64,000 nt of DNA from CAIWHR01 sp963734055 (GCA_963734055.1 CAVTFQ010000008.1:1-64000); one strand, 5' to 3'. Positions 24,831 to 34,126 are shown, counted from the first letter of the stretch. Notes: generated from the letters alone by a model not told the origin. Made by a program: numbers and translations.

Positions 24831-26953
24831 GGCGCGGACTCCTCGCACGGATGACACGCCGTCGCCGACGCGCGGCGTCGCGCCCGAGGCTCACGCCGGC
24901 GCAGATCCGCTGGCTCGGACTGTTCCTGTTCGCGACGCAGGTGCCGCAGGCCCCGTTCGTCCCGATGTGGGTCGCGGGCTTCGGAGTGATGCTGATCGTG
25001 CTGCGCCTCCTGTTCCTGCACCGCGACCGCACCCGGGCGGACGCGAAGCCGGCGCGGATCCCGTCGTGGGCGCTCGCGTTCTTCGCCGTGGCCGCGGGCG
25101 TGGCGATTCGGGAATCGTTCGGCGGCGTCTTCCTCGCCCGCGACCCCTGCGTCGCCTTCCTCTTCGTGCTCGCCGGGATCAAGTACCTCGAAGCGCGGAC
25201 GGCGCGCGACGGGACGCTGCTCGTCTGCCTCGGCTGCTTCGAGATCGTGACCCCGTTCTTCTACAGCCAGTCGCTGCTCGCCGCGCTGCTCGCGCTGCCG
25301 CCTCTCGCCGCGCTCGGCATCGTGCTGCAGGTGCTTGCGCAGCCCTCGCTCGCCCAGCTGCCGCTCGCCGCGTGGCGGCAGCCGCTCGCGCGGAGCACGC
25401 GGCTGTTCGCGCAGGGGATCCCGCTCGCGGCCGTGCTGTTCGTGCTCTTTCCGCGGCTCACCGGACCGTTGTGGGGGCTGCCCGCCGACGCGGGCGCGCG
25501 CACGGGGCTCTCCGAGCGGATGGCGCCGGGCTCGATCAGCGAACTGTCGCTCGACGACGCCGTCGCGTTCCGCGTCGAGTTCGACGGCGCCACGCCGCTG
25601 CCGGCGCAGCGCTACTGGCGCGGTCCGGTCCTCGCCCACTTCGACGGCCGCGAATGGTCGATGCTGGAGCGTCGCGCGCCGCGCGTGCTGCATCCTTCGG
25701 GCCGCGCGGTCGCCTACTGGGTAACGCTCGAGCCGAACTGGAAGCCGTGGCTCTTCGCGCTCGAGATGCCGGCGCGGGTTCCGACGACCGAGGTCGGCGC
25801 CGGCCCGAATGCGGTCGCCGCCGCCGCCATCGTGACCGACGACCAGCGGCTGCTGGCGCCCGCCCCTATTACGCAGCCGGTCCGCTACCGGATGGTCTCG
25901 ACGCTCGCCGATGCGTACGCGCCGGCGGGACCGCTCGAATTCGAGCGCGCGGAAAACCTGCAGCTGCCCGCGCTCGCGCGCGAGCCGAATCCGCGGACGA
26001 TCGAGTTCGCCCGCGAGTTGCGCGCAGCCCACGCCGACGATGCCGAGCTCGTCCGCTCCGTGCTCGGCTGGTTCCGCGCGGAAGCGTTCTACTACACGCT
26101 CGCGCCGCCGCTCTACCGCGGACCCGATCCCGTCGATGCTTTCCTGTTCGACAGCCGCCGCGGGTTCTGCGAGCATTTCGCGAGCGCCTTCGTCGTGCTG
26201 CTGCGCGCCGCCGGGATCCCGGCACGGGTCGTCACCGGATACCAGGGCGGTGAAGTGAATCCTGCCGGCGGCTACATGATCGTCCGGCAGTCCGACGCCC
26301 ACGCGTGGGCCGAGGCACTGATCGGCGGCCAGTGGCGGCGGTTCGATCCGACGGCGGCCGTCGCGCCGTCGCGGATCGAGCGCGGACTCGGCGCTGCGCT
26401 TCCCTCGAGCGAGTTCGTCCCGATGCTCGCGCGCCTCGATGGCAGCCTGCTCAAGGATCTGGAGCTCGCGTGGGACGCGTTCAACCACGACTGGCGGCGC
26501 CACGTCGTCGGCTTCAACTACACGAAGCAGCGCTCGCTGTGGCGCGATTGGAACCTGGACCGGCTGCCGCCGGCGGTCGTCGTCGCTCTCGTCGCGGCCC
26601 TCGTGGCGGCGTGGGGGGCGGCTACGCTCGCGGCCCTCGCGTGGGCACGGCGCCGGAACAGCGACCGCGCGCGCGTGCTGTGGGACGGATTGTGCCGACG
26701 GCTCGCGCACGCCGGCCTGCCGCGGCAGCCGCCCGAGGGACCGCTCGCCTACGGCGCACGCGCGTCGGCCCGCTGGCCGGAGTTCGCCGTTGCGTTCCGC
26801 GTGATCTCGGATTCCTACGCGCAGCTGCGCTACGGCCCCGCCCCTTCGACCCGTGGCGCGCAACGTCGGCGCGACGCCGCGATCGCCCGGCTCGCTCGCG
26901 CGATCGACATCCTTCCCGCGCCCGCGGCGCTGCGGGCGCTGCAACCGCAATAG
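24827..26953 (+). CDS. TgpA-like membrane transglutaminase-family protein
   Basis: A 708-aa protein. Residues 20-200 form about six membrane segments. A large periplasmic region follows with a transglutaminase-like domain whose triad is Cys in RGFCEHFASAF, His in SDAHAWAEAL and Asp in RRFDPTAAV. A last membrane segment (VVVALVAALVAAWGAATLAAL, about 585-605) and a DUF4129-like tail complete the usual order. This matches Pseudomonas TgpA, an envelope protein required for growth there. Third gene of the MoxR-DUF58-TgpA operon; the short gap after it holds a palindromic repeat pair. Confidence 0.92.
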   Translation: MRRGLLARMTRRRRRAASRPRLTPAQIRWLGLFLFATQVPQAPFVPMWVAGFGVMLIVLRLLFLHRDRTRADAKPARIPSWALAFFAVAAGVAIRESFGGVFLARDPCVAFLFVLAGIKYLEARTARDGTLLVCLGCFEIVTPFFYSQSLLAALLALPPLAALGIVLQVLAQPSLAQLPLAAWRQPLARSTRLFAQGIPLAAVLFVLFPRLTGPLWGLPADAGARTGLSERMAPGSISELSLDDAVAFRVEFDGATPLPAQRYWRGPVLAHFDGREWSMLERRAPRVLHPSGRAVAYWVTLEPNWKPWLFALEMPARVPTTEVGAGPNAVAAAAIVTDDQRLLAPAPITQPVRYRMVSTLADAYAPAGPLEFERAENLQLPALAREPNPRTIEFARELRAAHADDAELVRSVLGWFRAEAFYYTLAPPLYRGPDPVDAFLFDSRRGFCEHFASAFVVLLRAAGIPARVVTGYQGGEVNPAGGYMIVRQSDAHAWAEALIGGQWRRFDPTAAVAPSRIERGLGAALPSSEFVPMLARLDGSLLKDLELAWDAFNHDWRRHVVGFNYTKQRSLWRDWNLDRLPPAVVVALVAALVAAWGAATLAALAWARRRNSDRARVLWDGLCRRLAHAGLPRQPPEGPLAYGARASARWPEFAVAFRVISDSYAQLRYGPAPSTRGAQRRRDAAIARLARAIDILPAPAALRALQPQ

Positions 26954-26970
26954 GAGCCGCGGTCGCCGCA

Positions 26971-26993
26971 AAAGTAGGGTCAGACCCTACTTT
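26971..26993. repeat. GGGTCAGACCC palindrome, copy 1
   Basis: AAAGTAGGGTC and its exact complement flank a single central A, giving 11-bp arms. It lies 17 bp after the transglutaminase stop in the convergent gap with rpoS. Confidence 0.85.
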
Positions 26994-27027
26994 CATGGCC
27001 AACCGCGGACTGCGGGCACACGAAGCG

Positions 27028-27050
27028 AAAGTCGGGTCTGACCCTACTTT
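27028..27050. repeat. GGGTCTGACCC palindrome, copy 2
   Basis: Same 23-bp unit with a central T and one mismatch (C for A at the sixth base, unpaired with T). It directly abuts the rpoS gene: the rpoS TAA stop begins where the unit ends. Copies 1 and 2 are separated by 34 bp. Confidence 0.85.
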
Positions 27051-28069
27051 TAGAGGAGCGCGTCGCGGTCGAGGCCGCGACGCGCGAGCCGCGCGCGGAG
27101 CTTCTCGAGCGCCTCCGCCTGGATCTGCCGCACGCGCTCGCGCGTGACATCGAGCTCGCCCGCGAGCTCCTCCAGCGTCGCGACATCCTGGCCGTGGAGC
27201 CCGTAGCGCCGCTCGATCACCTTGCGCTGGCGCTCGTTCAGCTCGGACAGCCACAGGCGCACCCACGCCTCGATCTCGGCGTTGTGCAGGAGCAGCTCCG
27301 GCGCGAGCACGGAGTCGTCGGCGACACCCTCGGCGACGGACACGCCGCCGCCATGCTCGAGCGGCGCGTCGAGCGAGGTGACGTGCTCGTTGTAGCGCAG
27401 CACGCGCCGCAGCTGGTCGACCGGCTTGCCGAGCAGGTGCGCGACGTCGTCAATCGTCACGTCGCGGCCGTCCGGCATCCCGTGCATCTCGAGATAGCGC
27501 AGCGCGCGGAGCACGACATTGAGCTCCTTCACCACGTGCGCCGGCAGCCGGATCGTCCGCGACTGGCTCATGATCGCCCGCTCGACCGCCTGCCGGATCC
27601 ACCATGTCGCGTAGGTCGTGAAGCGGAAGCCCCGCTCGGCGTCGAACTTCTCGAGCGCGTGGATCAGCCCGAGGTTGCCCTCCTCGATCAGGTCGGGGAG
27701 CGCGAGCCCGCGGTTCGTGTAATGCTTCGCGATGCTGACGACGAGCCGCAGGTTGCGCTCGATCAGCTGCTGGCGCGCGGCGAAATCGCCCTTGGCCATC
27801 GCGCGCGCGAGCGCGAGCTCTTCCTCGGCGTTGAGCAGCGTGTGCTGGCCGATCTCGTTGAAGTAGATCTGCGCGATGTCGTTGACGAAGTCGGACGACA
27901 GCCCGGGCTCCGGCTCGGCCAGCGGAAGGTCCTGCGTCCAGCGATCGGGCTCCGGCGCCGGCGCGGCGGCGGGCGCCGGATCGTCACTCTCTCCATCGGC
28001 GGGCGGGTCGACCCGCTCGAGACCCGGCAGCTCGGGATCGACGTCGTCGCGCGCGCGCCGCGGAATCAA
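27050..28069 (-). CDS. rpoS: RNA polymerase sigma factor RpoS
   Basis: The stationary-phase and general stress sigma factor, 339 aa. Region 1.2-2 runs from DIAQIYFNEIGQHTLL through NLRLVVSIAKHYTNRGLAL, LIEEGNLGLIHALEKFD and FRFTTYATWWIRQAVERAI. Region 3 starts RTIRLPAHVVKELN. Region 4 ends with the HTH TLEELAGELDVTRERVRQIQ. The only start codon available upstream of the conserved part is a TTG at 28069; no ATG or GTG precedes it in frame. Position directly downstream of nlpD-pcm-surE matches the proteobacterial rpoS locus, where a promoter inside nlpD usually drives rpoS. Confidence 0.95.
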   Translation of the reverse strand: MIPRRARDDVDPELPGLERVDPPADGESDDPAPAAAPAPEPDRWTQDLPLAEPEPGLSSDFVNDIAQIYFNEIGQHTLLNAEEELALARAMAKGDFAARQQLIERNLRLVVSIAKHYTNRGLALPDLIEEGNLGLIHALEKFDAERGFRFTTYATWWIRQAVERAIMSQSRTIRLPAHVVKELNVVLRALRYLEMHGMPDGRDVTIDDVAHLLGKPVDQLRRVLRYNEHVTSLDAPLEHGGGVSVAEGVADDSVLAPELLLHNAEIEAWVRLWLSELNERQRKVIERRYGLHGQDVATLEELAGELDVTRERVRQIQAEALEKLRARLARRGLDRDALL

Positions 28070-28246
28070 TCGGCCCCCACGCTTGCGGCTGACGCCGCTG
28101 CACGCCTGCGCGAGCAGGGCGAAGCCAAGGCCCGAAGGGCGCGCCTGCGAGCGCGGGCGGCGACCGACCCCTCGATGCAGCGCGTGGGGCAGGACATTGC
28201 GGAGGCCGCAGCGAAGCGTTCGCTGGAAGGCTCCGCAGCGCTCATG

Positions 28247-29311
28247 TCATGCCGGCGGCAGGTACTTGAGCGGGTCCACGGGCGTGCCTTGCCGGCGGAT
28301 CTCGAAATGCAGCATCACCTGGTCGGCGTCGGTGTTCCCCATCTCGGCGATCGGCTGCCCCTTCGTGACCTGCTGGCCCTCCTTCACCAGGATCTCGCGG
28401 TTGTGCGCATACGCCGAGAGCCACGTCGCGCTGTGCTTGACGATGACGAGCTTGCCGTAGCCGCGGATGCCCGTGCCCGCATAGACGACCTTGCCCGCAG
28501 CGCTCGCGACGACCGGTTGTCCCGGGCGGCCCGCGATGTCGATGCCCTTGAGATTCGGATTCTCCGAGCCGCCCGTGACGAGCTTGCCCGTCGCGGGCCA
28601 AATCCAAGCGATCTTCTCGTCGTCCGCCGCGCCGGGCGCCGTCGGCGCCGGCAGTTTGGGTTCACTCTTGGGTTCGGCCTTGGGCTCCGCGCGCGCGACG
28701 ACCTGCGGGGGCTCGGGCGCCGGCGGCGGAGGCGGTGCGGCGGCGGCGATCCGCTGCAGTTCGCGGAGCGCCTGCTCGGAATAGGGCTCCTTCACCGCCT
28801 TCGGCTGCGTCTTGTAGTTCTCGCTGTTGCGCGCGCCCGGCACGACCTGCGGCGTCGCGGGCGGTGAAGGCGGCGGCCGCATGTCGCCCGTGACGACCGG
28901 CGGGGCTCCGCGCAACGGCATGGTCGTGACTCCTGCTGCGGCCGGCGCGGCTTCGCCGGGCGCGGAGAGCCGCAGCGTCTGGCCCTCACGAATCACATTG
29001 ATGTTCTCGATGCCGTTCCACGCGGCGAGCTCGCGGTAGTCGAGACCGTTGTCGAGCGCGATCTTGTAGAGCGTATCGCCACGCTTGACCGTGTAGGTCT
29101 GGGGCCGCGGCTCCAGCTCCGGCGCGCGGGTCGTCGGGGGAGGTGTGGTCGGCGCGGCGACCTGCGGCGGCGGAGGCGGCCGCGTCGGAAGCTCCTCGAC
29201 CGGAGCCCGCGTGCGCGACGCACAGCCCGCGATGGCGATCGCGAGCGCGAGGACTGCGAGGCGTCGGGCTCGTGGAACGAAGATCGGATCGGCGGATGCG
29301 GTGCGCGACAT
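28247..29311 (-). CDS. nlpD: NlpD-like LysM/LytM lipoprotein
   Basis: A 354-aa lipoprotein. The lipobox ends AIAIAGC (Cys at about residue 30). A LysM domain (YTVKRGDTLYKIALDNGLDY, about 73-116) is followed by a Pro/Ala linker and a C-terminal LytM (M23) domain (about 250-354). The LytM zinc ligands are degenerate: NLKGIDI has Asn for the first His, and LHFEIRR keeps one His only. This is as in E. coli NlpD, which activates the amidase AmiC during septum splitting instead of cutting peptidoglycan itself. It lies between pcm and rpoS. Confidence 0.94.
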   Translation of the reverse strand: MSRTASADPIFVPRARRLAVLALAIAIAGCASRTRAPVEELPTRPPPPPQVAAPTTPPPTTRAPELEPRPQTYTVKRGDTLYKIALDNGLDYRELAAWNGIENINVIREGQTLRLSAPGEAAPAAAGVTTMPLRGAPPVVTGDMRPPPSPPATPQVVPGARNSENYKTQPKAVKEPYSEQALRELQRIAAAAPPPPPAPEPPQVVARAEPKAEPKSEPKLPAPTAPGAADDEKIAWIWPATGKLVTGGSENPNLKGIDIAGRPGQPVVASAAGKVVYAGTGIRGYGKLVIVKHSATWLSAYAHNREILVKEGQQVTKGQPIAEMGNTDADQVMLHFEIRRQGTPVDPLKYLPPA

Positions 29312-29332
29312 CGAGAGGGCGCCGCGTGCGAT

Positions 29333-30016
29333 TCACGCGAGGCCGGGCAGCAACGGAACGAATCTTACCGCATCGAACGTCCGCTCACGGAATCCCCCGG
29401 CCGCGGCTTCGATCACCGTCAGCACCTGCGCGCGCTCGCCCGGCTCGCCGCCCTTCGCGAGCGGCAGCACCATGCGGCCGGAGGGGTTGAGGTGCGCCAG
29501 CAGCGCCGTGGGAACGTGCGTCGCCGCCGCAGTCACGACGATCGCGTCGACTGCGAGCTTCTCCCCCAGATCCGATGCGCCGTCGCCGTGCATCAGCCGC
29601 ACGTTCTTCACCTTGAGCGACTGGAGGTTGCGGCGGGCCTTGGCGACCAGTGCGGCGATCCGTTCGACGGTGTAAACCTCCTCGGCGAACTGCGCGAGCA
29701 CGGCGGTCTGGTAGCCGCAGCCGGTGCCCACCTCGAGCACGCGCGCGAGCGGCCCGCCGTTCCGTGCGAGTTCGCTCATCCGGGCCACGACCCACGGCTG
29801 CGAAATCGTCTGACCGCTGCCGATCGGCAGCGGCGTGTCCTCGTAGGCACGGCCCGCCAGCGCCTCGTCGACGAAGATGTGGCGCGGCACCGCGGTCATC
29901 GCCGCGAGCACGACCTCGTCGCGGATGCCCTGCTCGCGCAGCCGCTCGATCATCCGGGCGCGCGTGCGCGTCGACGTCATGCCGATCCCCGTCAGCTTCT
30001 CCCCGTGCGTCCCCAT
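29333..30016 (-). CDS. pcm: Protein-L-isoaspartate O-methyltransferase
   Basis: A 227-aa repair enzyme that methylates isoaspartyl residues in aged proteins using SAM. Motifs are GSGQTISQPWVVA, the SAM loop LEVGTGCGYQTAVLA, YTVERIAALV and the end region GGFRERTFDAVRFVPLL. A strong GGAGGAGGG precedes ATG 30016 by a few bases. It lies between surE and nlpD, 43 bp after surE, the conserved stress-survival gene order. Confidence 0.96.
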   Translation of the reverse strand: MGTHGEKLTGIGMTSTRTRARMIERLREQGIRDEVVLAAMTAVPRHIFVDEALAGRAYEDTPLPIGSGQTISQPWVVARMSELARNGGPLARVLEVGTGCGYQTAVLAQFAEEVYTVERIAALVAKARRNLQSLKVKNVRLMHGDGASDLGEKLAVDAIVVTAAATHVPTALLAHLNPSGRMVLPLAKGGEPGERAQVLTVIEAAAGGFRERTFDAVRFVPLLPGLA

Positions 30017-30059
30017 CCCTCCTCCTGCGGGGCGCGCGCCCCGCCCCCGCCGCCACGCC

Positions 30060-30800
30060 TCAGTTTTGAAGCCACGCCCCGACCGGCGTCATCTGATCGC
30101 GGTTCGTGAGGTCGATCTGCAGCGGTGTGATCGACACGAAGCGCTGCTCGACCGCGTGGAAATCGGTGCCCTCCCCCGCATCGGCCGCCGCGCCCGCCGC
30201 CCCGACCCAATAGACGGTCTCGCCGCGCGGGCTCTTCGTCTTGATCACGTCCTCGGCCTTGTGCCGCCGCCCGAGGCGCGTGATGCGGTAGCCCTGGAGC
30301 TCGCTGCGCGGCACGTCGGGCACGTTGACGTTGAGCAGCCAGCCGCCAAGCGCGCGGCGGCGGTGGCGGTCGAGGAGCTCGAGCGCGACCGCGGCTGCAG
30401 TGTCGAAGTGCGCCGCGGTCTTCGAGGCGAGCGAGATCGCGATCGACGGGATCCCGAGCAGGTAGCCTTCGGTCGCAGCCGCGACGGTTCCCGAATAGAT
30501 CGTGTCGTCGCCCATGTTGGGTCCGAGGTTGATGCCCGAGATCACCATGTCGGGCAGCGAGTCGAGGAGGCCCGTCACCGCGAGGTGCACACAGTCGGTG
30601 GGCGTCCCGTTGATGAAGCGGAAGCCGTTGGGCGCGGTGCGCACGGTGAGCGGGCGGTCGAGCGTCAGGGAATTCGACGCGCCGCTCCGGTCGCGCTCGG
30701 GCGCGACGACGACGATGTCCGCGTGCGGCGCAAGCACCGCGGCGAGCTGTTCGATGCCCGGGGCGAAGTAACCGTCGTCGTTGGAGAGCAGGATGCGCAT
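30060..30800 (-). CDS. surE: 5'/3'-nucleotidase SurE
   Basis: A 246-aa metal-dependent nucleotidase active on nucleoside monophosphates and short polyphosphate in characterised homologs. The N-terminal metal site MRILLSNDDGYFAPGI (Asp8, Asp9) is followed by SGASNSLTL, NGTPTDCVHLA and SGINLGPNMGDDTIYSGTV. ATG 30800 is fixed by homology although no clear ribosome-binding site precedes it; a longer frame to 30854 adds unrelated sequence. It is the first gene of surE-pcm-nlpD-rpoS. Confidence 0.96.
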   Translation of the reverse strand: MRILLSNDDGYFAPGIEQLAAVLAPHADIVVVAPERDRSGASNSLTLDRPLTVRTAPNGFRFINGTPTDCVHLAVTGLLDSLPDMVISGINLGPNMGDDTIYSGTVAAATEGYLLGIPSIAISLASKTAAHFDTAAAVALELLDRHRRRALGGWLLNVNVPDVPRSELQGYRITRLGRRHKAEDVIKTKSPRGETVYWVGAAGAAADAGEGTDFHAVEQRFVSITPLQIDLTNRDQMTPVGAWLQN

Positions 30801-30860
30801 CGAGGAGATTCGATTATAGCCGCCGCGACGCGCGATCACGGCGAACGGGCCCAACGGGCC

Positions 30861-32747
30861 CTACCGGGCCGGGGCCGGCCGCCCGTCGGGAATTCCCGCC
30901 TTTCGCAGTCCCGCATAGAGGTGTGCTTCGGCCTGCTCAGCGTAACGCGATTGGGTCGAGTACCCCTTCGTGCTGAGGACGGCGACCGAGAAATCCGGCA
31001 TGAGTCGGCGGAGTTCGGTCACCGCAGCTGCGGCCTTCGCCGGTTCTCCGGCGTTCGCATATGCCGCCGCCAGCAGCGCGTAGGAAAGATAGTCCGCGTC
31101 CATCGCCGTCGCCTTCGCGCAGAGTGCCGCGGCCTCGCCGTAGCGGCCGAGGTCGAGGTTCGCCCAGCATGCGGTGCGGAGCTCGAGCGCCATCTCATCG
31201 GGAAGGACCGCGCGGGCCTCGTCGAGAAGGGCCAGCGACTTGTCGGGCTCGCCCGCGATCAGCATGATCCAGGCGTGCCAGACCACCGGCGTCTTCCGCG
31301 TCGGGTCGAGACGCCGCGCGAGCGCGATGGCGGCGAGCGCCTGCTCGATCTGCCCTCCGAACCCGAGGACGACCGCGCGCGTCATCCATGCATATGCGTC
31401 GTCGCTGTCGATCGCGACTGCACGGCTCGACAGATCGTCCGCCTGTCGCAAGAGGCGCGCGTAATCCGCCCGCGGATCGATCTCCGTCTCGTATACGAGA
31501 TTGAGCGCCCGGTTCGTCAGCGCCGGGACGAGCCTCGGCTCGAGCGCGATCGCCTTGTCGAGCAGCTTGCCGGCATCACGCGTCGCCTCTGGCGTTCCGG
31601 TGCCGGCGACGCTCATCGCGCGCCAGACGAGCTCCGCTGGACTCGTCCCTTGTGCGGAGCCCGACGCCGCCCGGCGATACTCGGCGTTGAAGAGCGCACC
31701 GCGTAGCTTCGCCGTAAGGCGCCGCGAAAATGCGGTCTCGTCCGAACTCGGGTCGCCCGCTTCGAGTTCGACGCGCTCCGCCCAGATTTGCGAGGCGGTA
31801 CCGGCATCGACGAGCTGGACGCTCACGACTCGACGCTCGCCGGTGCGCCGCACCTCTCGCTCCACGACGTAGCGCACATTGAGCTCCCGGCCGGCGGCGC
31901 GCGCGTCGATCGTTCCCCCTTTGTACGCCGCGACAGTGCCGGGCGACGCAACCACCACGGCCTGGCTGCCGCGCGCAAGGCCGGTGCCGAGGTCGCGGGT
32001 AAGCGCATCGGCCAGCCGCTCGTCCGCCGCGGTCCCGCCTGTGGCGACGAACGGCATGACTGCCACCGACATCGCCGGGGGCAAGGTCGGCGTTGCAACA
32101 CGCGCTTGCAACAGCAACCACGCGATGGTGACGATGGCGCCGGCTCCCCCGACCGCCGCGGCCGCCGCGACCGGCCACCGCCAGCGCCAGGCGCGCGGCG
32201 CTCCCGTCCCGACGGCGCGGTCGAGCCGGACCTGATAGACGTGAATCGGACGCTGGATGTTCTTGACGAACTGTTCTCCGATGTCGATGAATCCGACGTC
32301 GAGATCGTCGTGTACCTGATCGCGAACCGCCGCCGTGACGCAAATTCCCCCCGGCTCGGCCAGCGTTTCCAGCCGCGCGGCGACGTTGACACCGTCGCCC
32401 GCCACGTCGTTGCCGTCGACGATGATGTCGCCGACGTTGATGCCCATGCGGAGCTCGATCCGTGCCTCGGACGCGACGTCGCGATTGTGCGCCGCCACCG
32501 CTCGCTGGGCGTCGACCGCGAAGCGCAGGGCCGCACCAGCGGTACTGAACTCGAGCAGAAAGCCATCGCCGGTGGTCTTTACGACACGGCCGCCATGCGC
32601 TGCGATCTGCGGGTCGACGACCTGCTCGCGCAGCGCCAGCAGGCGAGCGTGGGTGCCCGATTCGTTGCGCTCCATGAGCCGCGAGTAGCCGGCCACGTCT
32701 GCGACGACGATGGCGGACAGCCTCCGGGCGACGGGCAAGGCAGGCAT
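30861..32747 (-). CDS. Adenylate/guanylate cyclase with TolB-like and TPR regions
   Basis: A 628-aa class III nucleotide cyclase. The cyclase domain (about residues 8-185) has the first metal Asp in SAIVVADVAGYS, the second in TGDGFLLEF and the transition-state region NVAARLETLAEPGG. One membrane segment (PVAAAAAVGGAGAIVTIAWLLL) follows, then a periplasmic TolB/FlgO-like segment (about 230-370, MSVAVMPF) and TPR-like repeats to the end. GAGGAA lies five bases before ATG 32747. Such fusions are common in soil proteobacteria; the signal sensed is unknown. It lies 60 bp downstream of surE in gene order on the same strand but looks like its own unit. Confidence 0.85.
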   Translation of the reverse strand: MPALPVARRLSAIVVADVAGYSRLMERNESGTHARLLALREQVVDPQIAAHGGRVVKTTGDGFLLEFSTAGAALRFAVDAQRAVAAHNRDVASEARIELRMGINVGDIIVDGNDVAGDGVNVAARLETLAEPGGICVTAAVRDQVHDDLDVGFIDIGEQFVKNIQRPIHVYQVRLDRAVGTGAPRAWRWRWPVAAAAAVGGAGAIVTIAWLLLQARVATPTLPPAMSVAVMPFVATGGTAADERLADALTRDLGTGLARGSQAVVVASPGTVAAYKGGTIDARAAGRELNVRYVVEREVRRTGERRVVSVQLVDAGTASQIWAERVELEAGDPSSDETAFSRRLTAKLRGALFNAEYRRAASGSAQGTSPAELVWRAMSVAGTGTPEATRDAGKLLDKAIALEPRLVPALTNRALNLVYETEIDPRADYARLLRQADDLSSRAVAIDSDDAYAWMTRAVVLGFGGQIEQALAAIALARRLDPTRKTPVVWHAWIMLIAGEPDKSLALLDEARAVLPDEMALELRTACWANLDLGRYGEAAALCAKATAMDADYLSYALLAAAYANAGEPAKAAAAVTELRRLMPDFSVAVLSTKGYSTQSRYAEQAEAHLYAGLRKAGIPDGRPAPAR

Positions 32748-32769
32748 GGCGTTCCTCGGGACCGGCGGC

Positions 32770-32775
32770 ATTATA
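32770..32775 (-). promoter_or_regulatory. -10 box upstream of cyclase gene
   Basis: A perfect TATAAT on the minus strand, 22 bases upstream of the ATG. No good -35 hexamer lies 16-18 bases further up (GC-rich sequence there), so activator-dependent use is possible. Confidence 0.4.
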
Positions 32776-32964
32776 GGGGCGCGCGCCACGCCGCCCGCGC
32801 GCGACGCCACGTTTTGCAATGCGGGTCCGTTCGATTATGCTCGACGGCGAAGGCGGCCCGCGACCGATGCACCGCTGCCGACGCGACCGACGTGTCCACG
32901 CGCGGGCTCGTCGCCCACGCGCGAGCGCTCGCCGCGCGCGGACGAAGCTGAGCGTCCGGCGTTC

Positions 32965-34110
32965 CTAGGCGAGCGCCCGCTCGAGATCCCCGAGCAGGTC
33001 GTCGACGTGCTCGACGCCGATCGACAGTCGCACGAGATCCGCGGGGCACGACGTGCCCGGCCCCTCGACGCTCGCGCGATGCTCGGCGAGGCTTTCCACG
33101 GAGCCGAGCGATGTCGCGCGCTTGAAGACGCAGAGCTTCGCGGTGAACGCGACCGCCGCCTGCTCGCCGTCGCGCAGGCGCAGCGACATCATCGCGCCGT
33201 AGCGGCCCTTCATCTGCCTCGCGGCGACCGCGTGCCCCGGATGCGTCGGCAGCCCCGGATAGAGGACGTGGGACAGTCGCGGATGGCCCGCGAGGCGCAG
33301 CGCGATGGCGTGGGCGTTGTCGCACGCCGCCGCCACTCGCAGGTGCAGCGTGCGCATGCCGCGCAACAGGAGCGAGGCTTCGAACGGGCCCAGCACCGCG
33401 CCGCCGCCGCTCCGGAGATAGCGGATCCGCTGCCAGAGCTCGTCGTCCCGAGCGGTCGCGAGCGCACCCGCGATCACGTCCGAGTGGCCGTTCAGGTACT
33501 TGGTGGCCGAATGCATGACGAGTCGCGCGCCGAGCTCGAGCGGCCGCGTCACGAGCGGCGTCGCCGCCGTGGAATCCACGACGACGGCCGCGCCGATTTC
33601 GCGGGCGAGCTCGCTCGCCGCCGCGATGTCGGTGATGTCCCACGTCGGATTGGCGGGGGTCTCGATCCAGAGGAGGCGCGGCCGTCGCGTCCTGACCTTC
33701 GCGGCGAGGTCGTCGATCGAGGCGTTCTCGTAGAACTCGAGCCCGAGGCCCCACGGCGCCGCGACCTCGACCAGCCACTTGCGGAGTCCCCAGTACATGT
33801 GGCGCGGCGCGAGCACGCCGTCGCCGGGCGCAAGCGCCTGGAACACCGCGGCCGCCGCCGCCTGTCCCGAAGAGAAGAGCATGGCGCCCGCAGCGCCTTC
33901 GAGCGCCGCGATCAGCGCCTCCGGACGATCGTAGCTCGGGTTGTCGGCACGGCTGTAGACGCGCCCCCCGGGGTACGAGCCGTCGGCCCCGCGCTCGTAG
34001 GTGGTCGACACGTGAACGGGAGGAACGAGGTCGCGATGCGGATCGGCGATCCGTCCCATGCCCTGGGCCGCCAGGGTCTCGACGTGGAGTGCAGGCTTGG
34101 CGGAAGTCAT
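32965..34110 (-). CDS. Cystathionine beta-lyase / trans-sulfuration PLP enzyme
   Basis: A 381-aa Cys/Met-metabolism PLP enzyme. Features: YSRADNPSYDRPEALIAALEG, FSSGQAAAAAVF, the substrate Tyr/Arg region HMYWGLRKW, and the PLP lysine in HSATKYLNGHSD (Lys204). The C-terminal SVESLAEHRAS motif is typical. MetC, MetB, MdeA and other family members cannot be separated safely by eye; the short form and the lack of a TY-type active-site loop favour a cystathionine beta-lyase-like role in methionine synthesis. GGAG precedes ATG 34110. It lies 16 bp after mltB. Confidence 0.85.
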   Translation of the reverse strand: MTSAKPALHVETLAAQGMGRIADPHRDLVPPVHVSTTYERGADGSYPGGRVYSRADNPSYDRPEALIAALEGAAGAMLFSSGQAAAAAVFQALAPGDGVLAPRHMYWGLRKWLVEVAAPWGLGLEFYENASIDDLAAKVRTRRPRLLWIETPANPTWDITDIAAASELAREIGAAVVVDSTAATPLVTRPLELGARLVMHSATKYLNGHSDVIAGALATARDDELWQRIRYLRSGGGAVLGPFEASLLLRGMRTLHLRVAAACDNAHAIALRLAGHPRLSHVLYPGLPTHPGHAVAARQMKGRYGAMMSLRLRDGEQAAVAFTAKLCVFKRATSLGSVESLAEHRASVEGPGTSCPADLVRLSIGVEHVDDLLGDLERALA

Positions 34111-34126
34111 GGGTCGCTCCGATCGG

